A stretch of DNA of 64,000 nucleotides from Salinimicrobium sediminis (GTDB lineage: Bacteria; Bacteroidota; Bacteroidia; Flavobacteriales; Flavobacteriaceae), in contig NZ_OCMF01000001.1 of NCBI RefSeq assembly GCF_900215295.1, forward strand, positions 682,001 to 746,000, written 5' to 3'. Within the stretch, counting starts at the first letter, position 1; each line of letters opens with the position of its first letter. The translations under genes and the position numbers were made by a program. Shown one piece after another: positions 17,796 to 26,886 of this stretch. The notes under the pieces are model-generated. The model saw only the letters and a program-made list of their open reading frames with translations. It did no database searches and was not told the DNA's origin.

Positions 17796-18857
17796 CTACT
17801 TCTTATCTTCCTTTTTATCCATGGCATTCCAGCCACGGGCGATCAATGGGATCTTTTGGTTCGCACGGGTCACTAAATGCATACCTTCAGCCTCTTCGGT
17901 CATGTGGCCAATCACTGTAAAATTGGGGTTACCTTTTATCTTATCATAATCTCCCTGATCTATAGTGAACAGCAACTCATAATCTTCCCCTCCGCTTAAT
18001 GCGATGGTGGTGCTATCCAGCTGAAATTCCTCGCAAACCGAAATTACTGCAGGATCTAAAGGGATCTTTTCTTCAAAAAGATTTACTCCGGTTTTAGAAT
18101 TTTTACACAGATGAATTACTTCCGAAGAAAGGCCGTCACTTATATCGATCATCGAGGTTGGTTTCACCTCAAGGGCTTTAAACAAAGGTGGAATATCCTT
18201 CCTGGCCTCCGGCTTAAGCTGGCGTTCTATAAGATAAGTATATGGATCCAGATCCGGTTGGTTCTTTGGATTCACCTTGAACACCTGCTTTTCCCGCTCC
18301 AAAACCTGCAGTCCCATATAGGCGGCTCCAAGATCTCCGGTAACCACCAGCAAGTCATTGGTTTTTGCACCACTTCTATAAACGACCTCCTCTTCTTTCG
18401 CCCCACCCAGGGCTGTAACACTTATGATCAATCCTGAAGTTGAAGATGAGGTATCTCCTCCCACAACATCTACTTTGTAGAGTTTTGAAGCAAGTTTAAT
18501 TCCTGCATATAACTCCTCCAGGGCTTCAACGGGAAATCGGTTAGAAACTGCAATAGAAACAGTGATCTGACGGGGAGTAGCGTTCATGGCGTAAACATCA
18601 GAAAGATTTACCATGACAGCTTTGTAGCCCAGATGCTTCAGGGGCATATAAGAAAGGTCAAAATGCACTCCTTCGACCAAAAGGTCTGTAGTCACGATAA
18701 CCTTTTCCTCTTTAAAATCGAGTACTGCGGCATCATCCCCAATTCCCTTCAGGGTAAATTCAGGAGTGATATTAAAACTTTTAGTGAGGTGATCTATTAA
18801 TCCAAACTCTCCCAATTCTGAAAGATCTGTTTTGCTTTGGTCACTGTTTTCAAACAT
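17796..18857 (-). CDS. thiL: thiamine-monophosphate kinase
   Basis: Phosphorylates thiamine monophosphate to thiamine diphosphate, the last step of cofactor synthesis. The start MFENSDQSKTD gives 353 aa; an in-frame ATG eight codons upstream (18881) is less likely because the family begins with the acidic LSELGEFGLIDHL segment. AIR-synthase-fold motifs are GIGDDAAVL (about residues 40-48), VEGVHFDL, VGGDTSSS and DISDGLSSE. No other thi gene is near, and it faces away from the suf operon. Confidence 0.92.
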   Translation of the reverse strand: MFENSDQSKTDLSELGEFGLIDHLTKSFNITPEFTLKGIGDDAAVLDFKEEKVIVTTDLLVEGVHFDLSYMPLKHLGYKAVMVNLSDVYAMNATPRQITVSIAVSNRFPVEALEELYAGIKLASKLYKVDVVGGDTSSSTSGLIISVTALGGAKEEEVVYRSGAKTNDLLVVTGDLGAAYMGLQVLEREKQVFKVNPKNQPDLDPYTYLIERQLKPEARKDIPPLFKALEVKPTSMIDISDGLSSEVIHLCKNSKTGVNLFEEKIPLDPAVISVCEEFQLDSTTIALSGGEDYELLFTIDQGDYDKIKGNPNFTVIGHMTEEAEGMHLVTRANQKIPLIARGWNAMDKKEDKK

Positions 18858-19093
18858 AATATGCAGCATAAATTTTTGCAAAATTAAGGCTTATAAGTTC
18901 ATTTAGGGAAAGATGACTCGAAAATACCATTTTTGAGAGTTAAAGAATGTTGACAACTTTCGGCTAATTTCTGAAAACCAATTCTTTAGCCTCAAAAACC
19001 AGTGGCTATTAAAGGCTTGGAGCAGATAGCAGATCCTAATACTTGAATTCTTTTTTCTAATAGGATTTCCTATGCTAAACCTATTGTTTGTAT

Positions 19094-19101
19094 TATATTT
19101 G
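19094..19101 (+). promoter_or_regulatory. putative -7 element of the suf operon
   Basis: TATATTTG matches TAnnTTTG, 33 bp upstream of the sufA start. No convincing -33 TTG lies 17-23 nt upstream, which may indicate regulator-assisted expression. I could not see a clear Fur- or IscR-type palindrome in the 276-bp region upstream of sufA. Confidence 0.4.
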
Positions 19102-19133
19102 CAGACACAATTTAGAATAAATCTTTATAAGGT

Positions 19134-19463
19134 ATGATAAAGGTAAGTGAAAGCGCCAAAAAAAGAATTGCCGCCCTTATGCAGGAGGACGGTTACGATG
19201 CCATGCGCGACTTTGTACGGGTAGGGGTGAAGAGCGGCGGGTGCTCGGGCCTTTCGTACGAACTAAAGTTCGACCAATCCAGAACAGAAGGCGATAAGCT
19301 TTTTGAGGATAACGACGTGAAGATCGTGGTGGATAAAAAGAGCGTGCTTTATTTGGCAGGAACTATCCTTGAATATTCCGGAGGACTCAATGGCAAAGGA
19401 TTTGTATTCAATAATCCAAACGCGCAAAGAACTTGTGGATGCGGGGAGTCTTTTTCGCTCTAA
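19134..19463 (+). CDS. sufA: A-type iron-sulfur carrier (SufA/HesB)
   Basis: 109-aa A-type scaffold/carrier. The three ligand cysteines are present: Cys37 in SGGCSGLSY, and Cys101 and Cys103 in RTCGCGESF. It accepts clusters from the SufBCD complex and passes them to apoproteins. It opens a long co-oriented run of suf genes reaching to 26883. A perfect hairpin whose loop contains its stop codon separates it from the rest. Confidence 0.93.
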   Translation: MIKVSESAKKRIAALMQEDGYDAMRDFVRVGVKSGGCSGLSYELKFDQSRTEGDKLFEDNDVKIVVDKKSVLYLAGTILEYSGGLNGKGFVFNNPNAQRTCGCGESFSL

Positions 19464-19473
19464 CGAGCGAAAA
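19452..19473. repeat. hairpin over the sufA stop codon
   Basis: Perfect 9-bp inverted repeat (19452-19460 and 19465-19473), loop TAAC, with the sufA TAA in the loop. There is no T-tract on the + strand, so it may act as an RNA-stability or partial-attenuation element rather than a full terminator. Confidence 0.65.
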
Positions 19474-19474
19474 T

Positions 19475-19507
19475 GAATTCAGGATTCAAAATTCAGAATT
19501 CAAGATT
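19475..19507 (+). repeat. left flanking repeat of the S23 gene
   Basis: A/T-rich segment with iterated ATTCA words. It pairs as an imperfect inverted repeat with 19901-19932; the best 24-bp alignment has roughly 17 matches and includes a perfect 10-mer. Together they bracket the four-helix-bundle gene. Confidence 0.6.
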
Positions 19508-19512
19508 AGTAA

Positions 19513-19902
19513 ATGAGTAGTATTACAAAATTTGAAGATTTAGAAATTTGGAAACTGGCCAGAGAAATCTGTCAGGAGCTTTATCTTATAAGAGAAAAGA
19601 GTGGATTAAAAACTGATTACAGATTGTATGATCAAATCAATGGTTCTTCGGGCTCGATCATGGACAATATAGCTGAAGGCTTTGAAAGAAATGGAAATAA
19701 GGAATTTGCTCAGTTCTTATCCATTGCCAAAGCTTCTTGTGGGGAAACAAGATCACAATTATATCGTGTTTTGTACAGGAAGTATATTTCAAAAGAAGAA
19801 TTTGACTTACAGTATGATAAACTTCAAATGCTGAGCAAACAAATTGGAGGCTTTAGAACCTACCTTCAACAAAGTGATTTTAAAGGGAGTAAATTCAAAT
19901 AA
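19513..19902 (+). CDS. four-helix-bundle (S23 / IVS-type) protein
   Basis: 129-aa member of the S23 four-helix-bundle family, found within 23S rRNA intervening sequences and as the accessory protein of diversity-generating retroelements. Family signs are the opening FEDLEIWKLAREI, central GSSGSIMDNIAEGFER, KASCGETRSQL and the closing LSKQIGGFRTYL. It probably forms a basic pentamer able to bind nucleic acid. No reverse transcriptase or rRNA is nearby. Its position between sufA and sufB, with inverted A/T-rich flanks, suggests a late insertion as a small mobile or domesticated unit. Confidence 0.9.
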   Translation: MSSITKFEDLEIWKLAREICQELYLIREKSGLKTDYRLYDQINGSSGSIMDNIAEGFERNGNKEFAQFLSIAKASCGETRSQLYRVLYRKYISKEEFDLQYDKLQMLSKQIGGFRTYLQQSDFKGSKFK

Positions 19903-19932
19903 TTTTGAGTTTTGAACCTTAAATTTTGAATT
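19901..19932 (-). repeat. right flanking repeat of the S23 gene
   Basis: Inverted partner of 19475-19507, built of TTTTGA words. It overlaps the last bases of the S23 stop codon and ends 7 bp before the sufB start. Confidence 0.6.
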
Positions 19933-19939
19933 AAGAAAG

Positions 19940-21385
19940 ATGGCATATACAGAAGATGATTTAAAGAAAGAGCTGGACAGCAAGGAGTATAAGTATGGGT
20001 TTTATACCGATATTCAATCCGATACTTTTCCAGTTGGGCTTAATGAAGATATTGTTAGGGCAATTTCAAAAAAGAAGAATGAACCGGAGTGGATGACAAA
20101 TTGGCGTCTTGAAGCTTTTAGAGCCTGGCTTGAAATGAAAGAGCCGGATTGGGCGAATGTTCATTATGAAAAACCAAATTTTCAGAACATTTCCTACTAT
20201 TCTGCCCCTTCAAAAAAGCCAAAATACGATAGCCTTGATGAAGTAGATCCCGAATTGCTGGATACTTTTAAAAGACTTGGGATCTCTCTTGACGAACAGA
20301 AAAAACTTGCGGGAGTGGCCGTTGATGTGGTGATGGATTCAGTTTCTGTGACCACCACTTTTAAAAAGACACTGGCAGAAAAAGGCATTATCTTTTGCTC
20401 TATCAGCGAAGCGATACAGGAACACCCCGAGCTGGTTAAAAAATATCTGGGAACAGTAGTACCCCAAAAAGATAATTTTTACGCTGCTTTAAATTCGGCA
20501 GTATTTAGTGATGGTTCCTTCTGTTACATTCCGAAGGGAGTTCGTTGTCCAATGGAGCTTTCGACCTATTTTAGAATAAATCAGGCAGGAACCGGGCAGT
20601 TTGAGAGAACGCTTGTAGTGGCCGATGAAAGCAGCTATGTAAGTTATCTTGAAGGTTGTACTGCGCCATCCCGTGATGAGAATCAGTTACATGCCGCGGT
20701 GGTAGAGCTGATAGCACTTGACGGAGCAGAGATCAAATACTCTACTGTTCAAAACTGGTATCCGGGAGATAAGGAAGGAAAAGGAGGAGTTTATAACTTC
20801 GTAACAAAACGTGGAATTTGCGAGAAAAACGCAAAAATAAGCTGGACACAGGTAGAAACAGGATCGGCAGTGACGTGGAAATATCCAAGTTGTATCCTGA
20901 AAGGGGATAACTCGGTAGGGGAATTCTATTCTATTGCTGTGACGAATGATTACCAGCAGGCGGACACCGGAACCAAAATGATCCACATTGGAAAAAACAC
21001 CAAAAGTACTATCATCTCTAAAGGTATTTCTGCCGGAAGAAGTCAGAACAGCTATAGGGGTCTTGTACAGATCAATGCTAAAGCAGAGAACGCGAGGAAT
21101 TTCTCTCAGTGTGACTCCCTGTTAATGGGCAATAAATGTGGAGCACATACTTTCCCTTATATAGAAGCTAAAAACAAAACAGCCAGGGTAGAACACGAGG
21201 CAACTACCAGTAAGATCGGGGAAGACCAGATCTTCTACTGTAACCAGCGAGGGATCGATACAGAAAAAGCGATCGCCTTGATCGTGAATGGTTTTAGCAA
21301 GGAAGTACTAAATAAATTACCAATGGAATTTGCAGTAGAAGCACAAAAACTGCTGGAGATTTCGCTTGAAGGATCGGTAGGATAA
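19940..21385 (+). CDS. sufB: Fe-S cluster assembly scaffold subunit SufB
   Basis: 481-aa core of the SufBC2D scaffold where clusters are assembled. Recognisable family segments are [12 protein letters not shown] (about residues 232-243), [15 protein letters not shown] (about 270-284), the C-terminal [10 protein letters not shown] and the Glu/Cys-rich [13 protein letters not shown] stretch. Its stop codon overlaps the start of the next gene in TAATG, which indicates translational coupling to the lipoprotein gene. Confidence 0.97.
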   Translation: MAYTEDDLKKELDSKEYKYGFYTDIQSDTFPVGLNEDIVRAISKKKNEPEWMTNWRLEAFRAWLEMKEPDWANVHYEKPNFQNISYYSAPSKKPKYDSLDEVDPELLDTFKRLGISLDEQKKLAGVAVDVVMDSVSVTTTFKKTLAEKGIIFCSISEAIQEHPELVKKYLGTVVPQKDNFYAALNSAVFSDGSFCYIPKGVRCPMELSTYFRINQAGTGQFERTLVVADESSYVSYLEGCTAPSRDENQLHAAVVELIALDGAEIKYSTVQNWYPGDKEGKGGVYNFVTKRGICEKNAKISWTQVETGSAVTWKYPSCILKGDNSVGEFYSIAVTNDYQQADTGTKMIHIGKNTKSTIISKGISAGRSQNSYRGLVQINAKAENARNFSQCDSLLMGNKCGAHTFPYIEAKNKTARVEHEATTSKIGEDQIFYCNQRGIDTEKAIALIVNGFSKEVLNKLPMEFAVEAQKLLEISLEGSVG

Positions 21386-21798
21386 TGAGAATGAAAAAAC
21401 AGTTATTTGCTGTATTGACAGGTCTGCTTTTATTGAGCGCCTGTGATGATAATAATTCTTCTGAAGAGGTGACAGCAACCCCTGTTGCTGTAAAAGACAG
21501 CCTCACCACCATTGAAGGAGAATTCATTTACCTGGCAGATGCTGCAGTGCTTAAGGGCCGAAATTTTATCTACGGAGTTGAGCTGGATTCGGTAAGCCTG
21601 AGGTTGGCCGACAGTATTGCTCCTTTAAAGAGAGATGAATTTCACATGATCCCGGTCAAAATAAGAGGAAAAGTTCTTCGGAATCCCGGAGGCAAAGGCT
21701 GGGAAGAGGTGGTGAAAATAAGTGAAATTTTGGAAATCACTGCAGATCCGGCTACTGAAGCCGCTCCTCAAGTTAATAAAGACTTAGACAAACCCTGA
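21385..21798 (+). CDS. small lipoprotein within the suf operon
   Basis: 137 aa, family not recognised. The signal peptide ends in a lipobox LLLSACDD (Cys near residue 20), so the mature part should be membrane-anchored in the envelope. The mature domain (about 45-120) alternates beta-strand-like segments ([27 protein letters not shown]) in a way that suggests a small OB-like fold. An alternative start two codons in (MKKQ) is possible. It is coupled to sufB by TAATG and lies 22 bp before sufC. No role in cluster assembly is known. Confidence 0.8.
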   Translation: MRMKKQLFAVLTGLLLLSACDDNNSSEEVTATPVAVKDSLTTIEGEFIYLADAAVLKGRNFIYGVELDSVSLRLADSIAPLKRDEFHMIPVKIRGKVLRNPGGKGWEEVVKISEILEITADPATEAAPQVNKDLDKP

Positions 21799-21820
21799 GA
21801 ATTCAGGAAATATTGAAACT

Positions 21821-22573
21821 ATGCTTAAAATAAAGAATTTACACGCCAAAGTAGAAGGCCTTAAAATATTAAAAGGCATCAATCTGGAAATAAATGCCGG
21901 GGAAGTGCATGCTATTATGGGACCTAACGGTTCCGGAAAAAGTACGCTTTCTTCGGTAATTGCAGGAAAGGAAGAATATGAAGTGACCCGCGGAGAGATC
22001 ATTTTTGAAGGGGAAGAACTTACAGAATTTGATGCAGAAGAAAGAGCTCACAAAGGGGTTTTCCTCTCATTCCAGTACCCGGTAGAAATTCCCGGGGTAA
22101 CCGTTACCAACTTTATGAGAACGGTGATCAATGCAAATCGTAAGGCCAAAGGTCTTGAAGATATGCCCGCTAACGAAATGCTGAAGAAAATCCGTGAAAA
22201 ATCTGAACTTTTGGAGATCGACCGTAAATTCCTTTCGCGTTCCCTTAACGAAGGATTTTCGGGAGGAGAAAAGAAGAGAAATGAGATCTTCCAGATGGCC
22301 ATGCTGGAGCCAAAACTTTCCATTCTTGACGAGACAGATTCTGGTTTGGATATCGATGCCCTGCGTATTGTTGCCAATGGTGTAAATAAACTTAAGCGCC
22401 CCGATAATGCTACTTTAGTGATCACTCACTATCAGCGATTACTGGATTATATTATCCCAGACTTTGTACATGTGATGCTTGACGGTAAGATCGTGAAGTC
22501 CGGAGGAAAAGAACTGGCTTACGAGCTGGAAGAAAAAGGTTACGACTGGATCAAAGAAGAAGTAGGCGCATAA
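21821..22573 (+). CDS. sufC: Fe-S cluster assembly ATPase SufC
   Basis: ABC-type ATPase of the SufBCD scaffold, 250 aa. Walker A is GPNGSGKST (about residues 34-42), the signature is SGGEKKRNE (about 146-154) and Walker B with its following loop is [12 protein letters not shown] (about 166-177). It has no membrane partner, as expected for SufC. It lies between the small lipoprotein gene and sufD. Confidence 0.97.
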   Translation: MLKIKNLHAKVEGLKILKGINLEINAGEVHAIMGPNGSGKSTLSSVIAGKEEYEVTRGEIIFEGEELTEFDAEERAHKGVFLSFQYPVEIPGVTVTNFMRTVINANRKAKGLEDMPANEMLKKIREKSELLEIDRKFLSRSLNEGFSGGEKKRNEIFQMAMLEPKLSILDETDSGLDIDALRIVANGVNKLKRPDNATLVITHYQRLLDYIIPDFVHVMLDGKIVKSGGKELAYELEEKGYDWIKEEVGA

Positions 22574-22631
22574 TTCCTGTTTTGGAGATGCCTGTGAAAT
22601 TCCCCTTTTTGGGGAGCAAGAAAAAAGAACA

Positions 22632-23945
22632 ATGGAATTAAAAGATAAATTATTATCCTCTTTTCTGGCTTTTGAAGAGAACGTGGACATGAATTCAGAC
22701 ATCCACGAGATTAGAAGCCAGGCAATAAAGGACTTTGAGGAAATGGGTTTCCCTACCAAAAAGCAGGAAGCCTGGAAATACACTTCCTTAAATAAAGTGT
22801 TGAAGCACGATTATACAGTATTCCCTAAAAAGGAAGACACTATAGAATACCGGGATGTAGAGAAATATTTCATCGATGATATCGACACTTACAAGATCGT
22901 TTTTATCGACGGGATCTATTCCTCACACCTTTCTGCCACAACCCATGAAAAGATCGATGCCTGTTTGATGTCTTCAGCTTTGAACAGTTCGAAGTATAAG
23001 CCTATCATCGATAATTATTTCAATACCGTTGCTCCAAAAGAAAGCCTTACCTCATTAAATACAGCTTTTTCAAGGGAAGGTGCCTTTATCAATATCCCAA
23101 AGAACACGATGGCAGATAAGCCGATACAGGTGATCAATTTTTCTACGGGAAATGAATCGGCATTGATGGTACAGCCAAGGAATCTGGTAGTCGTGGGAGA
23201 GAATTCCCATGTACAGATCATTGAAAGACATCAAAGCCTTACAGATCACCCGGTGTTGACTAATTCGGTAACTGAAATCTATGCAGATAAAAGAGCCATT
23301 GTGGATTACTACAAGATCCAAAATGACAACCATTCTGCTTCGTTGATCGATAATACTTTTATTGAGCAGCACAGGGAAAGTTTTTGCTCAGTACATACAT
23401 TTTCTTTCGGCGGAAATCTCACCAGGAATAACCTTAATTTCTATCAAAAAGGAGAACGTATAGATTCTACTTTAAAAGGTATTACTGTTATCGGCGGAAA
23501 GCAGCATGTAGATCACAATACTTTGGTTCACCATATTGAACCTAATTGCGAGAGCCACCAGGATTATAAAGGAGTTTTTGCTGAAGCTTCTACAGGGGTC
23601 TTTAACGGAAAGATCATTGTAAATAAGGAAGCACAAAAGACCAATGCATTCCAGTCGAATAACAACATTTTACTGGATGATAAGGCTACTATTAACTCCA
23701 AACCACAGCTGGAGATCTTTGCAGATGATGTGAAATGTAGCCACGGGTGTACAATAGGGCAGCTGGACGATGATGCACTTTTCTATCTACGCTCCCGCGG
23801 AATTCCTTTAAAGGAGGCCAGAGCTTTATTGATGTATGCCTTTGCCAATAACGTTTTGGAAAGTGTGAAAATTCCTGAATTAAAAGCGAGGATCACTAAA
23901 ATTATTGCTCAGAAACTGGGCGTAAATGTAGGCTACAGCCTGTAA
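22632..23945 (+). CDS. sufD: Fe-S cluster assembly scaffold subunit SufD
   Basis: 437-aa partner of SufB. It shares the right-handed beta-helix core with the C-terminal segments KCSHGCTIGQLDDDALFYL and SRGIPLKEARALL that are diagnostic of SufD, including the conserved His in CSHGCTIG. The N-terminus contains the family phrase KKQEAWKYTSLN (about residues 43-54). It follows sufC by 58 bp and precedes sufS by 9 bp. Confidence 0.96.
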   Translation: MELKDKLLSSFLAFEENVDMNSDIHEIRSQAIKDFEEMGFPTKKQEAWKYTSLNKVLKHDYTVFPKKEDTIEYRDVEKYFIDDIDTYKIVFIDGIYSSHLSATTHEKIDACLMSSALNSSKYKPIIDNYFNTVAPKESLTSLNTAFSREGAFINIPKNTMADKPIQVINFSTGNESALMVQPRNLVVVGENSHVQIIERHQSLTDHPVLTNSVTEIYADKRAIVDYYKIQNDNHSASLIDNTFIEQHRESFCSVHTFSFGGNLTRNNLNFYQKGERIDSTLKGITVIGGKQHVDHNTLVHHIEPNCESHQDYKGVFAEASTGVFNGKIIVNKEAQKTNAFQSNNNILLDDKATINSKPQLEIFADDVKCSHGCTIGQLDDDALFYLRSRGIPLKEARALLMYAFANNVLESVKIPELKARITKIIAQKLGVNVGYSL

Positions 23946-23954
23946 ATTTATCTC

Positions 23955-25193
23955 ATGAAAGTTGCCTCCACAGAAACCGGATTTGATGTAGAAACCGTCA
24001 GGAAAGATTTCCCGATCCTTTCCCGAAAGGTTAATGGCTATCCCCTGGTATACTTTGATAACGCAGCTACCTCGCAGACTCCGCAGCAAGTGATTGACAC
24101 CATTGTAGATTACTACAGCCGGTACAATGCCAATATTCACAGAGGAGTTCATAGCCTTTCCCAGGAAGCCACAGATGCTTATGAACAGGCAAGGCTGAAG
24201 ATCCGGAAACATTTCAATGCGGCAAAGTCGCATGAGATCATTTTTACAGCCGGCACCACTCATGCGATCAATCTTGTAGCCAGCGGATTTTCGGCATTAA
24301 TAAAAGAAGGAGAAGAAGTAATAGTTTCGGCTTTAGAACATCATTCCAACATCGTGCCCTGGCAAATGCTTTGCGAAAAGACAGGAGCGGTTCTAAAGGT
24401 CATTCCTATGAATGACAACGGAACACTTAATATGAATGAATTTCAAAACCTGCTTTCAGAAAAAACCAAACTGGTTTTCGTAAATCATGTTTCCAACGCT
24501 TTAGGTACTGTGAATCCAGTAAAGGAGATCATTGAAAAAGCACACGGGGTAGGTGCAGCTGTTCTTTTAGATGGCGCACAGGCAGCACCGCATATTAAAG
24601 CCGATGTTCAGGAGTTGGATGTGGATTTTTATACGGTTTCTGCTCACAAGATGTGCGGCCCGACAGGGGTTGGAGTACTATACGGAAAGGAAGAATGGTT
24701 AAAAAAACTTCCGCCTTACCAGGGAGGAGGAGAAATGATCTCCACCGTTACCTTTGAAAAAACCACCTATGCAGATCTTCCGCATAAATTTGAGGCAGGC
24801 ACACCAAATATTTGTGGCGGAATTGCCTTTGGAGCTGCTTTAGACTACATGAACGGGATAGGTTTTGAGAAGATCGCAGCTTACGAACATGAGCTTCTCG
24901 ATTATGCTACTGTAAAACTTCTGGAAATTGAAGGCTTAAGAATTTATGGAACTTCTGAAGAGAAGACCGCGGTAATTTCTTTCAATATTGGTGATCTTCA
25001 TCCGTATGACATCGGGACCATAATCGATAAATTGGGAGTTGCCGTTCGCACGGGGCACCACTGCGCTCAACCTGTTATGGATTACTATAAAATTCCCGGT
25101 ACAGTAAGAGCTTCTTTCGCATTTTACAATACGAAGGAGGAGATAGATATTTTTATTGAAGCAGTCAAAAGAGCCAAAAACATGTTATCCTGA
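23955..25193 (+). CDS. sufS: cysteine desulfurase SufS
   Basis: PLP-dependent group II cysteine desulfurase, 412 aa, mobilising sulfur from cysteine as a persulfide on Cys370 (RTGHHCAQPVM). The PLP lysine is Lys232 in VSAHKMCGPTG. The short lobe around the catalytic Cys is typical of SufS, which passes sulfur to SufE. SufE is encoded two genes downstream. Confidence 0.96.
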   Translation: MKVASTETGFDVETVRKDFPILSRKVNGYPLVYFDNAATSQTPQQVIDTIVDYYSRYNANIHRGVHSLSQEATDAYEQARLKIRKHFNAAKSHEIIFTAGTTHAINLVASGFSALIKEGEEVIVSALEHHSNIVPWQMLCEKTGAVLKVIPMNDNGTLNMNEFQNLLSEKTKLVFVNHVSNALGTVNPVKEIIEKAHGVGAAVLLDGAQAAPHIKADVQELDVDFYTVSAHKMCGPTGVGVLYGKEEWLKKLPPYQGGGEMISTVTFEKTTYADLPHKFEAGTPNICGGIAFGAALDYMNGIGFEKIAAYEHELLDYATVKLLEIEGLRIYGTSEEKTAVISFNIGDLHPYDIGTIIDKLGVAVRTGHHCAQPVMDYYKIPGTVRASFAFYNTKEEIDIFIEAVKRAKNMLS

Positions 25194-25195
25194 TT

Positions 25196-25600
25196 ATGAG
25201 ATCCCTTTTGATGGTCATAGCGGTGTGCTTTCTAATTTCCTGTGCAAATACAGTAGATGCTTATTCATATGATCCCCTCCAGGGGGAATATAAAATTATA
25301 GGCCTGCTGGGAAAAAGAATAACCGGCAATGAAATGATCTTTAACTTTGATCCTGTAGGCAACCGTGTTTCAGGAATTACCGGCTGCAACAATTTTTCTG
25401 CAAATTACCACCAGGAAGGACTTCAGCTTGATTTTTCTGTTCCTATGAACACCAGAAAATACTGCGAAGGGAAAATGGAGGCCGAGAAGCAAATACTTTC
25501 TTCCCTGGAAAATGCCTCCCGGGTCCAGTACAATGGAAGTGAAGTTTTGATCCTTGCAGATGGAGAAGAACCTCTTATCACTTTAACTAAAATGAAATAG
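25196..25600 (+). CDS. META-domain lipoprotein
   Basis: 134 aa with a signal peptide and lipobox (LISCANT, Cys near residue 16), then a META domain of the HslJ type: YKIIGLLGKRI, FNFDPVGNRVSGITGCNNFSA and a conserved second Cys in RKYCEGKM. HslJ-like proteins are envelope stress/motility factors in other bacteria. The role here is unknown. It sits 2 bp after sufS and 1 bp before sufE, so it is almost certainly co-transcribed and probably translationally coupled. Confidence 0.85.
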   Translation: MRSLLMVIAVCFLISCANTVDAYSYDPLQGEYKIIGLLGKRITGNEMIFNFDPVGNRVSGITGCNNFSANYHQEGLQLDFSVPMNTRKYCEGKMEAEKQILSSLENASRVQYNGSEVLILADGEEPLITLTKMK

Positions 25601-25601
25601 T

Positions 25602-26027
25602 GTGAGTAACATTAAAGAAATACAGAATGAGATCGTAGATGAGTTTGAAATGTTTGACGACTGGATGCAGCGATATGAACATATGATCGAACTTGGAAAA
25701 TCACTACCCCTCATCGAGGACAAATATAAGATCGAAGACAACCTCATCAAAGGCTGCCAAAGCAAAGTTTGGGTGCACGCCGAACTTCAGGGTGATAGAC
25801 TTATTTTTACAGCAGACAGTGATGCGATAATTACAAAGGGAATCATCGCGATCCTCATCCGTGCCTACTCCAATCAGCACCCAAAAGATATCATTGATGC
25901 CGATACAGCTTTCATTGATGAAATTGGATTAAAGGAACATTTATCCCCTACCCGTGCCAATGGCCTGGTAAGCATGATAAAACAGCTAAAAATGTATGCA
26001 GTGGCATATCAAACACAACTGAATTAA
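25602..26027 (+). CDS. sufE: sulfur acceptor SufE (GTG start)
   Basis: Accepts persulfide sulfur from SufS and hands it to SufB. 141 aa; the acceptor is Cys52 in IKGCQSKVWV. The start is GTG at 25602: it is the only upstream start that keeps the N-terminal NIKEIQNEIVDEFEMFDDW helix, and it lies one base after the TAG of the preceding gene. Confidence 0.95.
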   Translation: MSNIKEIQNEIVDEFEMFDDWMQRYEHMIELGKSLPLIEDKYKIEDNLIKGCQSKVWVHAELQGDRLIFTADSDAIITKGIIAILIRAYSNQHPKDIIDADTAFIDEIGLKEHLSPTRANGLVSMIKQLKMYAVAYQTQLN

Positions 26028-26028
26028 A

Positions 26029-26352
26029 ATGGAACACGCACAGAATTCTGAACATTTGGGAGAAAAGATTGTAACGGTCCTAAAGACCATTTATGATCCC
26101 GAAATTCCCGTTGATATATATGAATTAGGATTGATATATGACGTAATGGTCAATGAAGATAACGAGATAAGGATCCTAATGACGCTTACTACTCCAAACT
26201 GTCCCGTAGCAGAGTCACTGCCAATGGAGGTAGAGGAAAAAGTGAAATCTATGGATGAGGTGAAGGATTGCGAAGTAGAGATCACTTTTGACCCGCCATG
26301 GACCCAGGACCTAATGAGCGAAGAAGCCAAACTGGAGCTGGGAATGCTCTAA
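26029..26352 (+). CDS. sufT: SufT/DUF59 (MIP18-like) iron-sulfur assembly factor
   Basis: 107-aa DUF59 protein, in the family of SufT, PaaD and the eukaryotic MIP18. DPEIPVDIYELGLIYDV (about residues 23-39) and the reactive Cys58 in TTPNCPVAESLP are the family marks. It is a cluster-maturation helper acting after SufBCD. It lies 1 bp after sufE. The gene symbol is by family, and the precise role is inferred. Confidence 0.9.
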   Translation: MEHAQNSEHLGEKIVTVLKTIYDPEIPVDIYELGLIYDVMVNEDNEIRILMTLTTPNCPVAESLPMEVEEKVKSMDEVKDCEVEITFDPPWTQDLMSEEAKLELGML

Positions 26353-26379
26353 TCTTAAAAAGGTACATCCAAGAAATCT

Positions 26380-26883
26380 ATGGCCGAAGAGATCATCAAC
26401 CGCGTAGCGAACAGCAAACTTGTCACCTTTAATCTGGAGGATCATTATCCACAGGGAGAGCGTGCGCTATTTGATATCAAAGACTGGTTGCTCGAAGGAT
26501 TTGTGCTAAGGGAAAAGGATTTTAGAGAATCTGCTAAAAAACATGACTGGTCTCAATATGAGGGTAAATATATGGCTCTTACCTGCTCCAGTGATGCAGT
26601 TATTCCGGGGTGGGCCTATATGCTATTGAGTACCTACCTCGCTCCTGTTGCTAAAAAAGTAGTCGTGGGAGATCTGGAGATGCTGGAGACAATCCTTTAT
26701 ACTGAAATCTTACAGAATCTTGATGTTTCTCAATATGAAGGTCTACCGGTGATCATTAAAGGTTGCTCCCGCAGGCCGGTTCCTCAGAATGCCTATCTTC
26801 AGCTTATCAATAAATTACAACCCGTAGCTAAAAGCATCATGTACGGAGAGGCATGTTCCTCTGTACCTTTATTCAAAAAATAA
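26380..26883 (+). CDS. DUF2480 family protein
   Basis: 167 aa, conserved in Bacteroidota and commonly found after suf genes; function unknown. Visible features are an acidic GDLEMLETIL segment (about residues 102-111), a GCSRRPVP motif (about 129-136) with one Cys, and YGEACSSVPLFKK at the C-terminus with a second Cys. It is cytosolic with no signal peptide. Position in the operon suggests a role in cluster or sulfur handling, which is inference. Confidence 0.85.
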   Translation: MAEEIINRVANSKLVTFNLEDHYPQGERALFDIKDWLLEGFVLREKDFRESAKKHDWSQYEGKYMALTCSSDAVIPGWAYMLLSTYLAPVAKKVVVGDLEMLETILYTEILQNLDVSQYEGLPVIIKGCSRRPVPQNAYLQLINKLQPVAKSIMYGEACSSVPLFKK

Positions 26884-26886
26884 TTC

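Noticed and set aside
18960-19020. Riboswitch or terminator in the thiL-sufA intergenic region
   Set aside because: There is an imperfect stem (CTTTAGCC with GGCTATTAAAG), but it has a bulge, no T-tract and no match to a THI-box core that I can recognise.
19475-19932. Diversity-generating retroelement around the S23 protein
   Set aside because: There is no reverse transcriptase, template repeat or variable-region gene nearby, so the accessory-protein role is not supported here.
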